Shown in pieces: positions 14,878 through 22,700 of a DNA stretch of 64,000 bases. The position numbers and the translations under genes are program-made. Source of the stretch: an uncultured Bacilli bacterium (GTDB taxonomy: Bacteria; Bacillota_I; Bacilli_A; RF39; UBA660). Each line of letters begins with the position of its first letter. The stretch's first letter is position 1. Under the pieces are notes generated by a model. It had not been told where the DNA came from and searched no databases. It saw only the letters and a list, made by a program, of their open reading frames with translations. Where the stretch lies: positions 27,222 to 91,221 of the forward strand of contig CAJUHL010000001.1 of assembly GCA_910586425.1 (NCBI GenBank), read 5' to 3'.

Positions 14878-15723
14878 ATGGCACTTCAATGCAACGTTGG
14901 TCTGCCTGGTGCAGGTAAAACAGAATATTTAACTTATATGGCATTAAAGCATTATAAAAAAACAAATAGTTTTTTAAGAAGAAAAATAAGAAAGATTTTT
15001 AAAAAGGATGAGTGGATAAATAATATATATACAAATTATCCACTTTGTTTAGATATAAAGAAAAAAATATATTCAAATATTGTATTTATTGATGATTTAG
15101 ATAATAGTTATTCGTTTTTATATGGAGCCTTTATTGCGATTGACGAGCCCCAGGTTAAGGATGATTCACAAGATTTTAAGGATTTTCCCCGCGGAATTGG
15201 AACATGGCTACAGTTACATCGGCATTTTGGAATCCGAAACGTTGTATTTGCAACACAACATCCAAATAGACTTGTTGTGTATGAAAAAAATATAATGTCA
15301 CTTTATAATCGTTTGTTTACAACATTTAAAATACCATTTACTGGTTTTAAGTTGATCGTAATTCGTAATTGTTATGAGCTTACAGATTATGAGTTTATCG
15401 CTACCCGGGATAGAAATGTGAAAAGGCAACATGATATTAAAATACGTTTTAAATTATATAATGCAAAAAAAGTACATAAACACTATGATGATAAATATAT
15501 GTCTGTATTAAATGATGATAAACCATTGTTGAATAGAGGACAATATAAAAGTTTAAAATTATCCGCCGAACAAATTAAAGAATATTTAGAATATTTTGAA
15601 AGAAATTCGGCTCGAAATTCTCGAAAGAGAAATCAAAAAAATAGTGCAGAGAATAAAGCGAAACGTTCCCGCACTGGCGGAACGTTTGCGTCTGATAATT
15701 CTAGTAAATTTTTTCAAAAATAA
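14878..15723 (+). CDS. zot: Zot/pI-family morphogenesis ATPase
   Basis: The assembly ATPase that drives extrusion of filamentous phage through the membrane. Walker A VGLPGAGKT (G8-T15), Walker B FIAIDEPQ (D89-E90), then the Zot-typical stretch TWLQLHRHFGIRNVVFATQHP. The tail is very basic (NSRKRNQKNSAENKAKRSR). At 281 aa it is shorter than fd pI and shows no clear membrane helix after the ATPase domain, unlike most Zot proteins. A monoderm host has no outer membrane and no pIV secretin gene is present. Ends in an A/T-rich spacer before the rep promoter. Confidence 0.9.
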   Translation: MALQCNVGLPGAGKTEYLTYMALKHYKKTNSFLRRKIRKIFKKDEWINNIYTNYPLCLDIKKKIYSNIVFIDDLDNSYSFLYGAFIAIDEPQVKDDSQDFKDFPRGIGTWLQLHRHFGIRNVVFATQHPNRLVVYEKNIMSLYNRLFTTFKIPFTGFKLIVIRNCYELTDYEFIATRDRNVKRQHDIKIRFKLYNAKKVHKHYDDKYMSVLNDDKPLLNRGQYKSLKLSAEQIKEYLEYFERNSARNSRKRNQKNSAENKAKRSRTGGTFASDNSSKFFQK

Positions 15724-15914
15724 AATTTTTTTCAAAAAGTATTGACAAAAAATTGACAAAAATCTATAATGGAATTACAATCCACCGGAGTTTACCACAT
15801 ACTCGGAGTATATATACTTGATATATTAGAAATAAGTGGACACACCCTTATTTTTCAAGGGTTTATAGAGTTTGTCAAAATTGTCACTTTTTGGAATAGA
15901 AAGGTGGTTTTATT
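15724..15914 (+). promoter_or_regulatory. Promoter and structured leader of the replication gene
   Basis: -35 TTGACA (15742-15747), 17-base spacer, -10 TATAAT (15765-15770). The leader of about 140 bases can form ATACT-CGG-AGTAT (near 15798-15810) and ACCCTT-atttttc-AAGGGT (near 15846-15864) hairpins. It may hold the nicking site of the HUH initiator or an attenuator that limits Rep. The AAGGTGG ribosome site sits at 15901-15907. Confidence 0.65.
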
Positions 15915-16988
15915 TTGACTGATGAAAAGCTTAATAGCTTTTTGATAGAGAATGAATATATATTAAAAGTTCACAATAATTCGGTTTATAATAAGACCAT
16001 AATTGAGTACTACAAAAAATATTGTAAAAAAAATAATATATCAGACAATCGAATCAGTGCATTATACAAATGTAATAGGTATTGGTCTATGGATGTTTAT
16101 GATAGGAATGAGATAAAAGATTATGTAAGTACTAGTTTGTGTCATGACCGATTTTGTAATAATTGTAAAAAAGTAAAACAAGCAACAAGAATGAGCCGAT
16201 ATATACCAGAATTGGAACCATTTGCGGATAATCTTTATCATATTACATTTACAATCCCAAATGTTTGTGGTGAGGAATTAAAATCAACATTGGTTAAAAT
16301 GAAAAATGCTTTTCGTTTATTTATGCGAATTGTACGTAATAATTATCGTTGTGGTATCGATTTTAGTAGATTTGGTTATAAAGGAGCTGTTCGTTCGTTA
16401 GAAATAACGTTTAATGCAAATGATTATCATCCACATTATCATTGTGCGTTTGTTTTTAATAATTTAGATATTAGTAAAAAAGAAATTTTGAATTCTTATT
16501 CTTTTGATTATAGAGGAAGTAGGGTAGAGAGATACTTCTCTGAATTTGAAATATTAATTCAAAAGTTATGGTATTTATGTTATAACGGTTTAGAAATATC
16601 AAAAAAATCAATTGATAATTTAGAATTAGGATACAGTTGTATGTGTGAAAAGTTTAATAATAATGATTATGCAGAATTATTTAAGTATATGACTAAAGAA
16701 ACGGATGAAAAAGATAATATATTAACATATGAAAATTTTTGCACATTGTATGAATCTACATATCGTTTAAAACAAATTCAAGGTTATGGTTGTTTATATC
16801 GAATTAAAGATATAGATTTAACAGAAGAAATTGATAAGGTATATGCCGATATTAAAGAATTATTAGCACAAAATGAGCAACCTAGATGTTCAGTAGAAAG
16901 ACCGTTTGATTTATTAAATAATCATTTATATAGGATTATTTCTAGAAAGAAAATCTATCAATACCTGAAGGAAATAAAAGAAGAATAA
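15915..16988 (+). CDS. rep: HUH rolling-circle replication initiator (Rep)
   Basis: Nicks the plus-strand origin and starts rolling-circle replication of the phage DNA. 357 aa with a Cys cluster (SLCHDRFCNNCKK), motif I NLYHITFTIPN, the metal-binding HUH motif YHPHYHCAFVF (H172, H174, H176), and motif III LFKYMTKE with Y258 as probable nicking tyrosine. This is the Rep_1/plasmid-like type rather than the fd gene II type, as in many Gram-positive elements. The start is TTG 15915, set by AAGGTGG 7 bases before it. The stop lies 5 bases before the right attachment repeat, so rep closes the phage genome. Confidence 0.9.
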   Translation: MTDEKLNSFLIENEYILKVHNNSVYNKTIIEYYKKYCKKNNISDNRISALYKCNRYWSMDVYDRNEIKDYVSTSLCHDRFCNNCKKVKQATRMSRYIPELEPFADNLYHITFTIPNVCGEELKSTLVKMKNAFRLFMRIVRNNYRCGIDFSRFGYKGAVRSLEITFNANDYHPHYHCAFVFNNLDISKKEILNSYSFDYRGSRVERYFSEFEILIQKLWYLCYNGLEISKKSIDNLELGYSCMCEKFNNNDYAELFKYMTKETDEKDNILTYENFCTLYESTYRLKQIQGYGCLYRIKDIDLTEEIDKVYADIKELLAQNEQPRCSVERPFDLLNNHLYRIISRKKIYQYLKEIKEE

Positions 16989-16996
16989 TTTATTAG

Positions 16997-17024
16997 TTAA
17001 CATAATATAGATTATAGAAAGTTG
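16997..17024 (+). repeat. Right attachment site (attR), complete dif-like site
   Basis: XerD-type arm AGTTAACATAA (16997-17007), central TATAGA (17008-17013), XerC-type arm TTATAGAAAGT (17014-17024). Compared from memory with the reverse complement of the Bacillus subtilis dif site, 24 of 28 bases agree. The first 17 bases are repeated at attL. The right arm is therefore chromosomal and the site marks the replication terminus. Confidence 0.8.
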
Positions 17025-17355
17025 TAAAAAGGAGTGTGTTTGAAGGTATTTATAAGAAAACGGATCATTATTATACTAATCAACTATATAGACAATAAAT
17101 AATTCTAACAGAGTTTTGAACTTTGTACCAGGAATATAAAATTTAAACCATTTGTATTATGAACTATTTTTAATGTATTATGTAGTATGTATTTGCTTCA
17201 GTTTGAGCTTAATTTGAATGGTTCCATTTTAAGTTATGAATAGTAGTATTAAGTAATGGACTAATTTTAATAGCACTACTCTTCTACTCTTTTCTGTTTT
17301 TTTTTGAAAAGGGGAGTCGAAATAAAAAGAAAAATGTTGTTGTGACTTAAATAAA
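17025..17355. other. Intergenic stretch right of dif
   Basis: No gene, RNA or clear repeat seen. AT-rich DNA with a C/T-rich run and many short stops in all frames; it may contain remnants of earlier dif insertions. Confidence 0.4.
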
Positions 17356-17384
17356 AAAATACAAACAAATTCGTTTGTATTTAA
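17356..17384. terminator. Intrinsic terminator of the HTH gene
   Basis: Stem AATACAAAC / GTTTGTATT with loop AAATTC, A-run to the left (T-run on the - strand). It overlaps the stop codon of the - strand gene. Confidence 0.8.
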
Positions 17385-18169
17385 GCAACTTTTCTAGATT
17401 GAATTTCTGCAATTTTTTCAAATACTTCTGCAGCATTGGATTCACTAATTTCTGTATATCCAAGTTCCTTTAACGCTTGTACCTTAATGGTATTTAATTC
17501 CATTGTACGACTCATTTTTTCTTCCATTTTATGTTCAATTTGGTTAATGAAACGGCGATGTGATTCTGCGATTTTTTGTTTGGAAACGCCACCACCATTG
17601 TATAATGTCATTGCGGAAAACATTATACTTTCAAACATGAATTGTTCTTCTTCATCAAACACATATTCCAGTGGTTTAATAAAGCCAGTTGATTTTGCAA
17701 CATAGCCTAATATGTATTTTAATTCTTTTGAAGTTTCCATTGCCTGAATAAAATGATATAAATACAAATAAGCATAATAGGTATCTCCGCTACTCTCTGT
17801 ATCATCTTCTAAATTTTCCTTTAATAATCCAATAATATTAGATAGTAATTCCTTTTGTTTCTTTCCAAGACCATTGTAAATGGTTGATGCATCTGTTGTA
17901 GCTTCTACTTTCATGGTGTTTTCAAACAAAGAATTAATGCGTGATTCTACGCTTAAAATATAATCGGTATCTACTTTAATTGTATTTAATTCATCTGCTG
18001 ATTTAATTCCTAATAAATTTAATAAAAGTACTTTTTTATCTTTTGGCCATTTATTAATGTCATCCAATTCCAGATAATTATAAATCATTTGTCTGGATAC
18101 CCCTAAAAATTTAGCGAGTTTTACTTTTGATATACCTAGTTCATGTAATATTTCGTTTAATAATTCCAT
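17381..18169 (-). CDS. Helix-turn-helix protein with long C-terminal domain, unknown
   Basis: 262 aa. N-terminal XRE-like helix-turn-helix: LGISKVKLAKFLGVSRQMIYNYLELDD. The remaining 200 residues are helical with YYAYLYLYHFIQAMETSKEL and a coiled-coil-like end (RRFINQIEHKMEEKMSRTMEL). No enzyme motif. It stands alone, with its own terminator and an AGGAGG ribosome site. It is the first gene after dif on the - strand. Probably a DNA-binding regulator; targets are not visible. Confidence 0.7.
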   Translation of the reverse strand: MELLNEILHELGISKVKLAKFLGVSRQMIYNYLELDDINKWPKDKKVLLLNLLGIKSADELNTIKVDTDYILSVESRINSLFENTMKVEATTDASTIYNGLGKKQKELLSNIIGLLKENLEDDTESSGDTYYAYLYLYHFIQAMETSKELKYILGYVAKSTGFIKPLEYVFDEEEQFMFESIMFSAMTLYNGGGVSKQKIAESHRRFINQIEHKMEEKMSRTMELNTIKVQALKELGYTEISESNAAEVFEKIAEIQSRKVA

Positions 18170-18240
18170 ATATCATAAAACCTCCTACTATCATTTTAGT
18201 CATTTTAATCTTCAATGTCAAGTGTAAAGCAAAAGTATAC

Positions 18241-19347
18241 CTATAAATACCAAAGTTTTTGGTTGTTTTTTCGCACTTCTTTGATAATCCCACCACCAAG
18301 ACATTCTTCTTCTAAATAAAATACACAAGCTTGACCAGGTGTAACTGCCTTAACTTGTTGGGGATATGATACTAAAATCTCATTGTTTTCTAAAAAAGTC
18401 AAACCAACCTCATGGTCTTTTTGGCGATATCTGAACTTTGCACTACAATAGTCAGGTTTTACACTTCCTATCCAATTCACCATTTCAACAATACAAGAAT
18501 CACTTAATAGATAGGGATTATCTTCCTTTAGTGCGACATAAAGGATGTTTTGAGGCAAATCTTTACCAACTACAAAGAAACGATTTTCATTTCCCCCTAG
18601 ATTGAGCCCCCTTCTTTGTCCAATGGTATAATACATCAATCCAATATGCTCTCCTACCTCTATATTGGTTTCAATATTAATAATTTTGCCAGGTGTATTG
18701 GGAAGATAGTTTTTTAAAAAATTGGTAAAATTTCGTTCTCCAATAAAACAAATTCCTGTAGAATCTTTTTTATGGGCTGTAATTAGCTGATATTCTTGGG
18801 CAATTTCACGAACTTTTTCTTTTTTTAAATCTCCGATTGGAAATAGGACATTTGATAATTGTTTTTGAGAAAGTTGTGATAAAAAATAGGTTTGATCTTT
18901 GTTAGAATCTATGCCTCTTAATAGCTTTCCTTCTTTTATTCTGGCATAATGTCCTGTTGCGATATAATCTGCACCTATTTTTATAGCTTCCTTTACAAAC
19001 ATATCAAATTTAATATATTTATTACACATAATATCAGGATTTGGGGTTCTACCCTTTTTTAATTCTTCTAAAAAATAGGTAAAAACATAATCCCAATACT
19101 CTTTTACAAAATCAACACGATGTAAGGGAATATTTAATTTTTCACAAACTGCTAACGCATCATTATAATCTTGTTCTTGTGGACAAATATTATTTTGAAG
19201 TGTTGGATTTCCTAAAATATCATTATTAATACTGCTATCCCAATTGCGCATAAATAGACCGATGACTTCATATCCTTGTTCTTTTAATCGAATGGCAGCG
19301 ACACTACTATCAACTCCCCCACTCATTCCAATGACTACTTTTTTCAT
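18241..19347 (-). CDS. mnmA: tRNA-specific 2-thiouridylase MnmA
   Basis: Puts sulfur on U34 of tRNA-Lys, -Glu and -Gln, using ATP and a persulfide donor. 368 aa, normal length. N-terminal PP-loop KKVVIGMSGGVDSSVAA; catalytic Cys pair in NPDIMCNKYIKF and DSTGICFIGERNF; C-terminal beta-barrel ending LGGGIIKEV. The segment GLMYYTIGQRRGLNLGG is a family signature. It lies alone on the - strand, 65 bases upstream of the spoIIM terminator. Confidence 0.97.
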   Translation of the reverse strand: MKKVVIGMSGGVDSSVAAIRLKEQGYEVIGLFMRNWDSSINNDILGNPTLQNNICPQEQDYNDALAVCEKLNIPLHRVDFVKEYWDYVFTYFLEELKKGRTPNPDIMCNKYIKFDMFVKEAIKIGADYIATGHYARIKEGKLLRGIDSNKDQTYFLSQLSQKQLSNVLFPIGDLKKEKVREIAQEYQLITAHKKDSTGICFIGERNFTNFLKNYLPNTPGKIINIETNIEVGEHIGLMYYTIGQRRGLNLGGNENRFFVVGKDLPQNILYVALKEDNPYLLSDSCIVEMVNWIGSVKPDYCSAKFRYRQKDHEVGLTFLENNEILVSYPQQVKAVTPGQACVFYLEEECLGGGIIKEVRKNNQKLWYL

Positions 19348-19390
19348 AAACGTCCCTCAATTTCTTTTTTTATTATAGCATGCATTAACA

Positions 19391-19416
19391 TAAAAAAACA
19401 GAGGGTATCTGTTTTA
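19391..19416 (-). terminator. Intrinsic terminator of spoIIM
   Basis: On the - strand: AAACAGA-taccc-TCTGTTT followed by a T-run. It overlaps the end of spoIIM. Confidence 0.8.
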
Positions 19417-20043
19417 TTTTACGACATGAAGCAATTGTTTTAAAAAATAAGGAACTGCAAATGTTTCATATAGACTTGTAATCAATAATGTAACCATTAC
19501 TATTACAAGAACACTTAAATAAGGGTTCATTAAAGTTTTGAAATGGATGGTTTTCTTTTTTAGGATAGAATTTAGTAAGTAGTAAGAAAATTTGAGAGAA
19601 TAAATCAATAATAAGGTAAATACAATTAGGTTGATTAAGTGATGTGGGAAAATATATACAATTGCATATAATACACCCTTTGCTTTATATTTTAGAATAA
19701 AAGATGCGATTGAAAAGCCAATCATAAATGATTTTGTGAAGTACATGAATAAAATAATAGGAATTCCAATAATGGAAATGCCAAGTAACCAAATAATAGA
19801 AGTAAAACTAAAATTAGAAACCAGTGTATTTAGAATTGCGTTAGCATAGTTTAATTTTCCATTTTGTACAGTATTTACAAAACGTTCCATATAAGATTGA
19901 ATTAAGCTTTGGTCTTGTTTGGATATTACAGTAATAAAAATAGAACCAAAGAGAAGTCCAATTAAAGAAATTCCACTCAAAAATAGTATCATTTGTTTGT
20001 TTGTCTTTGTTTTCGCTTTTAGCTTGTCCATTGCTTCGCTCAT
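19414..20043 (-). CDS. spoIIM: Stage II sporulation protein M
   Basis: Membrane component of the SpoIID-M-P machine, which remodels septal peptidoglycan during engulfment of the forespore. 209 aa with five hydrophobic segments; the typical SpoIIM middle part is LLGISIIGIPIILFMYFTKSFMIGFSIASFI followed by VYIFPHHLINLIVF (HPH-like motif after the third helix). I start at ATG 20043, since GAGGTGAGC lies just before it; the open frame runs on to 20100. The partner spoIIP is about 23 kb away in this window. Confidence 0.9.
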   Translation of the reverse strand: MSEAMDKLKAKTKTNKQMILFLSGISLIGLLFGSIFITVISKQDQSLIQSYMERFVNTVQNGKLNYANAILNTLVSNFSFTSIIWLLGISIIGIPIILFMYFTKSFMIGFSIASFILKYKAKGVLYAIVYIFPHHLINLIVFTLLLIYSLKFSYYLLNSILKKKTIHFKTLMNPYLSVLVIVMVTLLITSLYETFAVPYFLKQLLHVVK

Positions 20044-20135
20044 ATGCTCACCTCTAATGAAACATATGAAATAAAAATTAGAATATTCCTTTTTTTTCAT
20101 AATTATTGTATAATGATACTGTTGAGGTGAGCTGA

Positions 20136-20243
20136 ATGCAAAAGAAAAAAAAGAAAATAAATGGAAAAAGAATTGTTGCGATTATATTATTAATTGCAAT
20201 GATTGGAATGTATATTTCTTCTATATTAGTATATACCAAATAA
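20136..20243 (+). CDS. Small single-span membrane protein (35 aa), Prli42/DUF4044-like
   Basis: Lys-rich start (MQKKKKKINGKR) followed by one membrane helix (IVAIILLIAMIGMYI). Strong GAGGTGA ribosome site and a TATAAT box 20 bases upstream. Length and the R-I-V...LLIAM pattern resemble the miniprotein Prli42, the stressosome membrane anchor of Bacillota, but the match is from memory and loose. A bidirectional terminator follows at once. Confidence 0.5.
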   Translation: MQKKKKKINGKRIVAIILLIAMIGMYISSILVYTK

Positions 20244-20265
20244 AAGAAGGCCAAATCCTTCTTTT
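20242..20265. terminator. Bidirectional intrinsic terminator
   Basis: Perfect stem AAAAGAAGG / CCTTCTTTT, loop CCAAAT. It separates the 35-aa membrane protein gene (+) from gpr (-). Confidence 0.85.
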
Positions 20266-21298
20266 ATAAATGAGTTACTTTTTCATGAAGCGCTAAATTG
20301 ATTCCATTTCCTAGTACATCACTTAAATTTTGCATTACAAAATCGACTTCTTTGGGTGTCACCATTAAGTTATAACCAATTGGCGTTAATACTTCATTAA
20401 TCAGTATTTTTGTTTCTTCTTCATTAAAATTACCAAGAATTCCAAATAATTCTTTTTTTTCTTCTTCTTTGATAGAGATGTTTTGTTTTAAATAATTCAT
20501 TTGTCCATGTATCATTTTTTGCATTGGATTATGGGCAAAATCTTTTTGAAAGGCATAAAATTTATGTAAAAATTGAAAAGTATCACTTACCACTGTAACT
20601 GCATCTACTACAGTTGGAACGCCAACGGCAATCACCGGAATTCCTAATATTTCTTTGCTAATTTCTTTGCGACTGTTTCCAATTCCACTTCCTGGATGAA
20701 TACCTGTATTACTCATTTGGATGGTTTTGTTAATCCGTGTAATGGATTGGCTTGCAAGTGCGTCAACTACAATGACAAAGTCAGGCTTGGTAGAGACAAT
20801 TACACTTTGTATCAAGTCACTTGTTTCCATTCCTGTTTCTCCCATAACACCAGGTGCAATCGCACATACGGGTCGAAAGCCTTCTTCTGGTGTATCTAAA
20901 AGAAATAAGTGGTTGGTGACTAAAATTTGATCTATAGTCAGTGGCCCTAAAGCATCTGGTGTTGATTTCCGATTTCCAAGACCTACCATCAAGCATTTTG
21001 CGTCTTTACTAATATGCTCTTTTTCCAATAGTTCTTTTAAATATTTTGTAAACATTTCTTTTACTTTTTCACGATTTTGATAATCACTAATGTCTTTGAA
21101 CTCAATAGTAATATAATCTCCTTCTTTTTTTTGAATGGTTTTTGCTGAGGCATGATCTAAAGTAATTTTGGTTACTTTGATATTTTCCTCTTCATGGGTA
21201 GTTTCTTCAATGCCTGTTTTATCTGTTACATTTTCAACTGCTTCTAGTGTTAAATCTGTTCTAATTTGATATTTACTTAAATCAATTTCATGATTCAT
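20264..21298 (-). CDS. gpr: Germination protease (spore protease) Gpr
   Basis: Aspartic-type endopeptidase that degrades small acid-soluble spore proteins at germination. It is made in the forespore as a zymogen. The family core is unmistakable: CLMVGLGNRKSTPDALGPLTIDQ, GVMGETGMETSD, FVIVVDALASQSI, GIHPGSGIGNSRKEISKE and GVPTVVDAVTV. The N-terminal pro-part IDLSKYQIRTDL is also kept. I start at ATG 21298, placed by GAGGTG upstream. It implies a working spore cycle with SASPs elsewhere. Divergent from rpsT, as often in Bacillota. Confidence 0.97.
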   Translation of the reverse strand: MNHEIDLSKYQIRTDLTLEAVENVTDKTGIEETTHEEENIKVTKITLDHASAKTIQKKEGDYITIEFKDISDYQNREKVKEMFTKYLKELLEKEHISKDAKCLMVGLGNRKSTPDALGPLTIDQILVTNHLFLLDTPEEGFRPVCAIAPGVMGETGMETSDLIQSVIVSTKPDFVIVVDALASQSITRINKTIQMSNTGIHPGSGIGNSRKEISKEILGIPVIAVGVPTVVDAVTVVSDTFQFLHKFYAFQKDFAHNPMQKMIHGQMNYLKQNISIKEEEKKELFGILGNFNEEETKILINEVLTPIGYNLMVTPKEVDFVMQNLSDVLGNGINLALHEKVTHL

Positions 21299-21401
21299 CC
21301 TCATCACCTCACTATATTTTTCCCAAATATAAGTTTTTATTGCATTTTTTTCTAAAATTTGTTAGAATAGAATAGATTAGTGATGACATGGAGGTGAGAT
21401 T

Positions 21402-21665
21402 ATGCCAAATATGAAAAATGCGAAAAAAGCTGTAAAGACAATTGCCAAAAGAAAAGTGAGTAATAATGACTTTAAAGCAAGTATGAAAACAGCCATTAAA
21501 AATGTGGAAAAAGCAATTACATCCAAAGATAAAGCTGCAGCAGAAGAAGCATTACATGTAGCTATTAAAAAAATTGATAAGGCATGTGCAGCAGGTGTTG
21601 TTACTGCAAATTATGTAGCACGTAATAAATCACGTTTAACCATTAAAGTGAATTCTATGCAATAA
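21402..21665 (+). CDS. rpsT: 30S ribosomal protein S20
   Basis: 87-aa basic protein, MPNMKNAKKAVKTIAKRK... with the later motif KAAAEEALHVAIKKIDKACAAGVVTANYVARNKSRLT, typical of S20, which binds 16S rRNA early in assembly. AGGTGAG ribosome site. It is divergent from gpr, the ancestral Bacillota arrangement; holA lies about 6 kb further on. Confidence 0.97.
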   Translation: MPNMKNAKKAVKTIAKRKVSNNDFKASMKTAIKNVEKAITSKDKAAAEEALHVAIKKIDKACAAGVVTANYVARNKSRLTIKVNSMQ

Positions 21666-21755
21666 TTTAGCCTTTAGTTTTGATAAAAATGGTAGAAATA
21701 TCATTTTTTTGTTTTGAAAAATTTATTTTATGATATAGTTATTATAGGTGGTTTT

Positions 21756-22676
21756 ATGAAAAAGTTATTGACAGTATTCTTTCTATTGGGAATGATTTTC
21801 TTATTGTATACTTATCGTAACCCAATGATTCGATTTATAATGATTCATTTTATATATCAAGATTCATTACAAATACAAAATTCTAATACTTATATGCGAC
21901 CTCAAGATTGGATGTACGTCCAAAAAACGGAACAATTTTATCCCAACAATTCTCAAGATATTTTAAACTTGTTTTATACTGCTTTGGATGGTGGTTGGAG
22001 TGAAGTTACCTTTTATTGTGAGGAAAAATATCCTAATTGTATGGAAGATGTCAAAACCATTACTAAAAATAGTACCATATTGTCCAATATTAACAATTTT
22101 GTTGTAACTTATAATTCTTATCATCGGATCTATGTGGATATGAATTCTTTTGGACGTGTAAACATTCAATTTGAACGATTGTATACAGAGGAACAAAAAA
22201 AACAAATCGCTCTTAAAATAAATGAACTATATAATGAATTAATCACAGATTCTATGTCCAATAGAGAAAAAATAAAAGTTGTACATGACTATATTATTGA
22301 GCATACAGTATATGACCAGGAACATGCAGAAAACTACAAAAATAATACAGAAACCATTTCGTATTCTAATACTGCATATGGGCCTTTGTTTACAGGAAAG
22401 GCGGTATGTGGTGGGTATACAGATGCGATGGCTTTATTTTTAGATAAAATGGGAATTCCAAATTATAAAATTGCTAGTCAAAAACATATCTGGAATCTCG
22501 TTTATATTGATGGCGAATGGAAACATTTGGATTTGACTTGGGATGATCCTGTTGTAAACAATGGAACCATCCATACCTTGCAGCATAACTTTTTCTTAAT
22601 TTCAACTGAAGAATTAGAAAAAGAAGATTTAACAGAGCATACTTTTGACAAAATGATTTATCAAGAAGCAAAATAA
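21756..22676 (+). CDS. Secreted/membrane-anchored transglutaminase-like protein
   Basis: 306 aa with an N-terminal membrane anchor (KKLLTVFFLLGMIFLLY) and a C-terminal transglutaminase-like (TGc) domain: KAVCGGYTDAMALFLDKMGI (Cys), SQKHIWNLVYIDGEWKHLDLTWDDP (His and Asp). The Cys-His-Asp triad is complete, so it may be a peptidase or cross-linker acting outside the membrane. Start at ATG 21756 after AGGTGG. It may share the rpsT transcript. Sporulating bacteria have several such proteins, but its substrate is unknown. Confidence 0.8.
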   Translation: MKKLLTVFFLLGMIFLLYTYRNPMIRFIMIHFIYQDSLQIQNSNTYMRPQDWMYVQKTEQFYPNNSQDILNLFYTALDGGWSEVTFYCEEKYPNCMEDVKTITKNSTILSNINNFVVTYNSYHRIYVDMNSFGRVNIQFERLYTEEQKKQIALKINELYNELITDSMSNREKIKVVHDYIIEHTVYDQEHAENYKNNTETISYSNTAYGPLFTGKAVCGGYTDAMALFLDKMGIPNYKIASQKHIWNLVYIDGEWKHLDLTWDDPVVNNGTIHTLQHNFFLISTEELEKEDLTEHTFDKMIYQEAK

Positions 22677-22700
22677 AGTGAGATGGTAGTCTCACTTTAT
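22673..22700. terminator. Bidirectional intrinsic terminator
   Basis: Perfect 11-bp stem ATAAAGTGAGA / TCTCACTTTAT with loop TGGTAG between two convergent genes. Confidence 0.88.

Larger units (their letters stand above)
8427..17013 (+). mobile_element. Filamentous phage (inovirus) prophage integrated at dif
   Basis: About 8.6 kb between 20-bp direct repeats. The layout is that of an inovirus: divergent repressor, small DNA-binding protein, 64-aa major coat protein followed by a strong terminator, several short membrane proteins with overlapping ATGA junctions, a 608-aa secreted and membrane-anchored adsorption-type protein, a Zot/pI morphogenesis ATPase, and an HUH rolling-circle initiator. 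No integrase, transposase, capsid, tail or terminase gene is present. The lack of an integrase together with dif-like ends fits an element that uses host XerC/XerD, as CTXphi does. All core genes look intact. Family and attachment logic are from established knowledge; activity is inference. Confidence 0.93.

Noticed and set aside
8427..17013. Integrase, resolvase or transposase gene in the prophage
   Set aside because: None of the frames shows a tyrosine, serine or DDE recombinase; XerCD use explains this.
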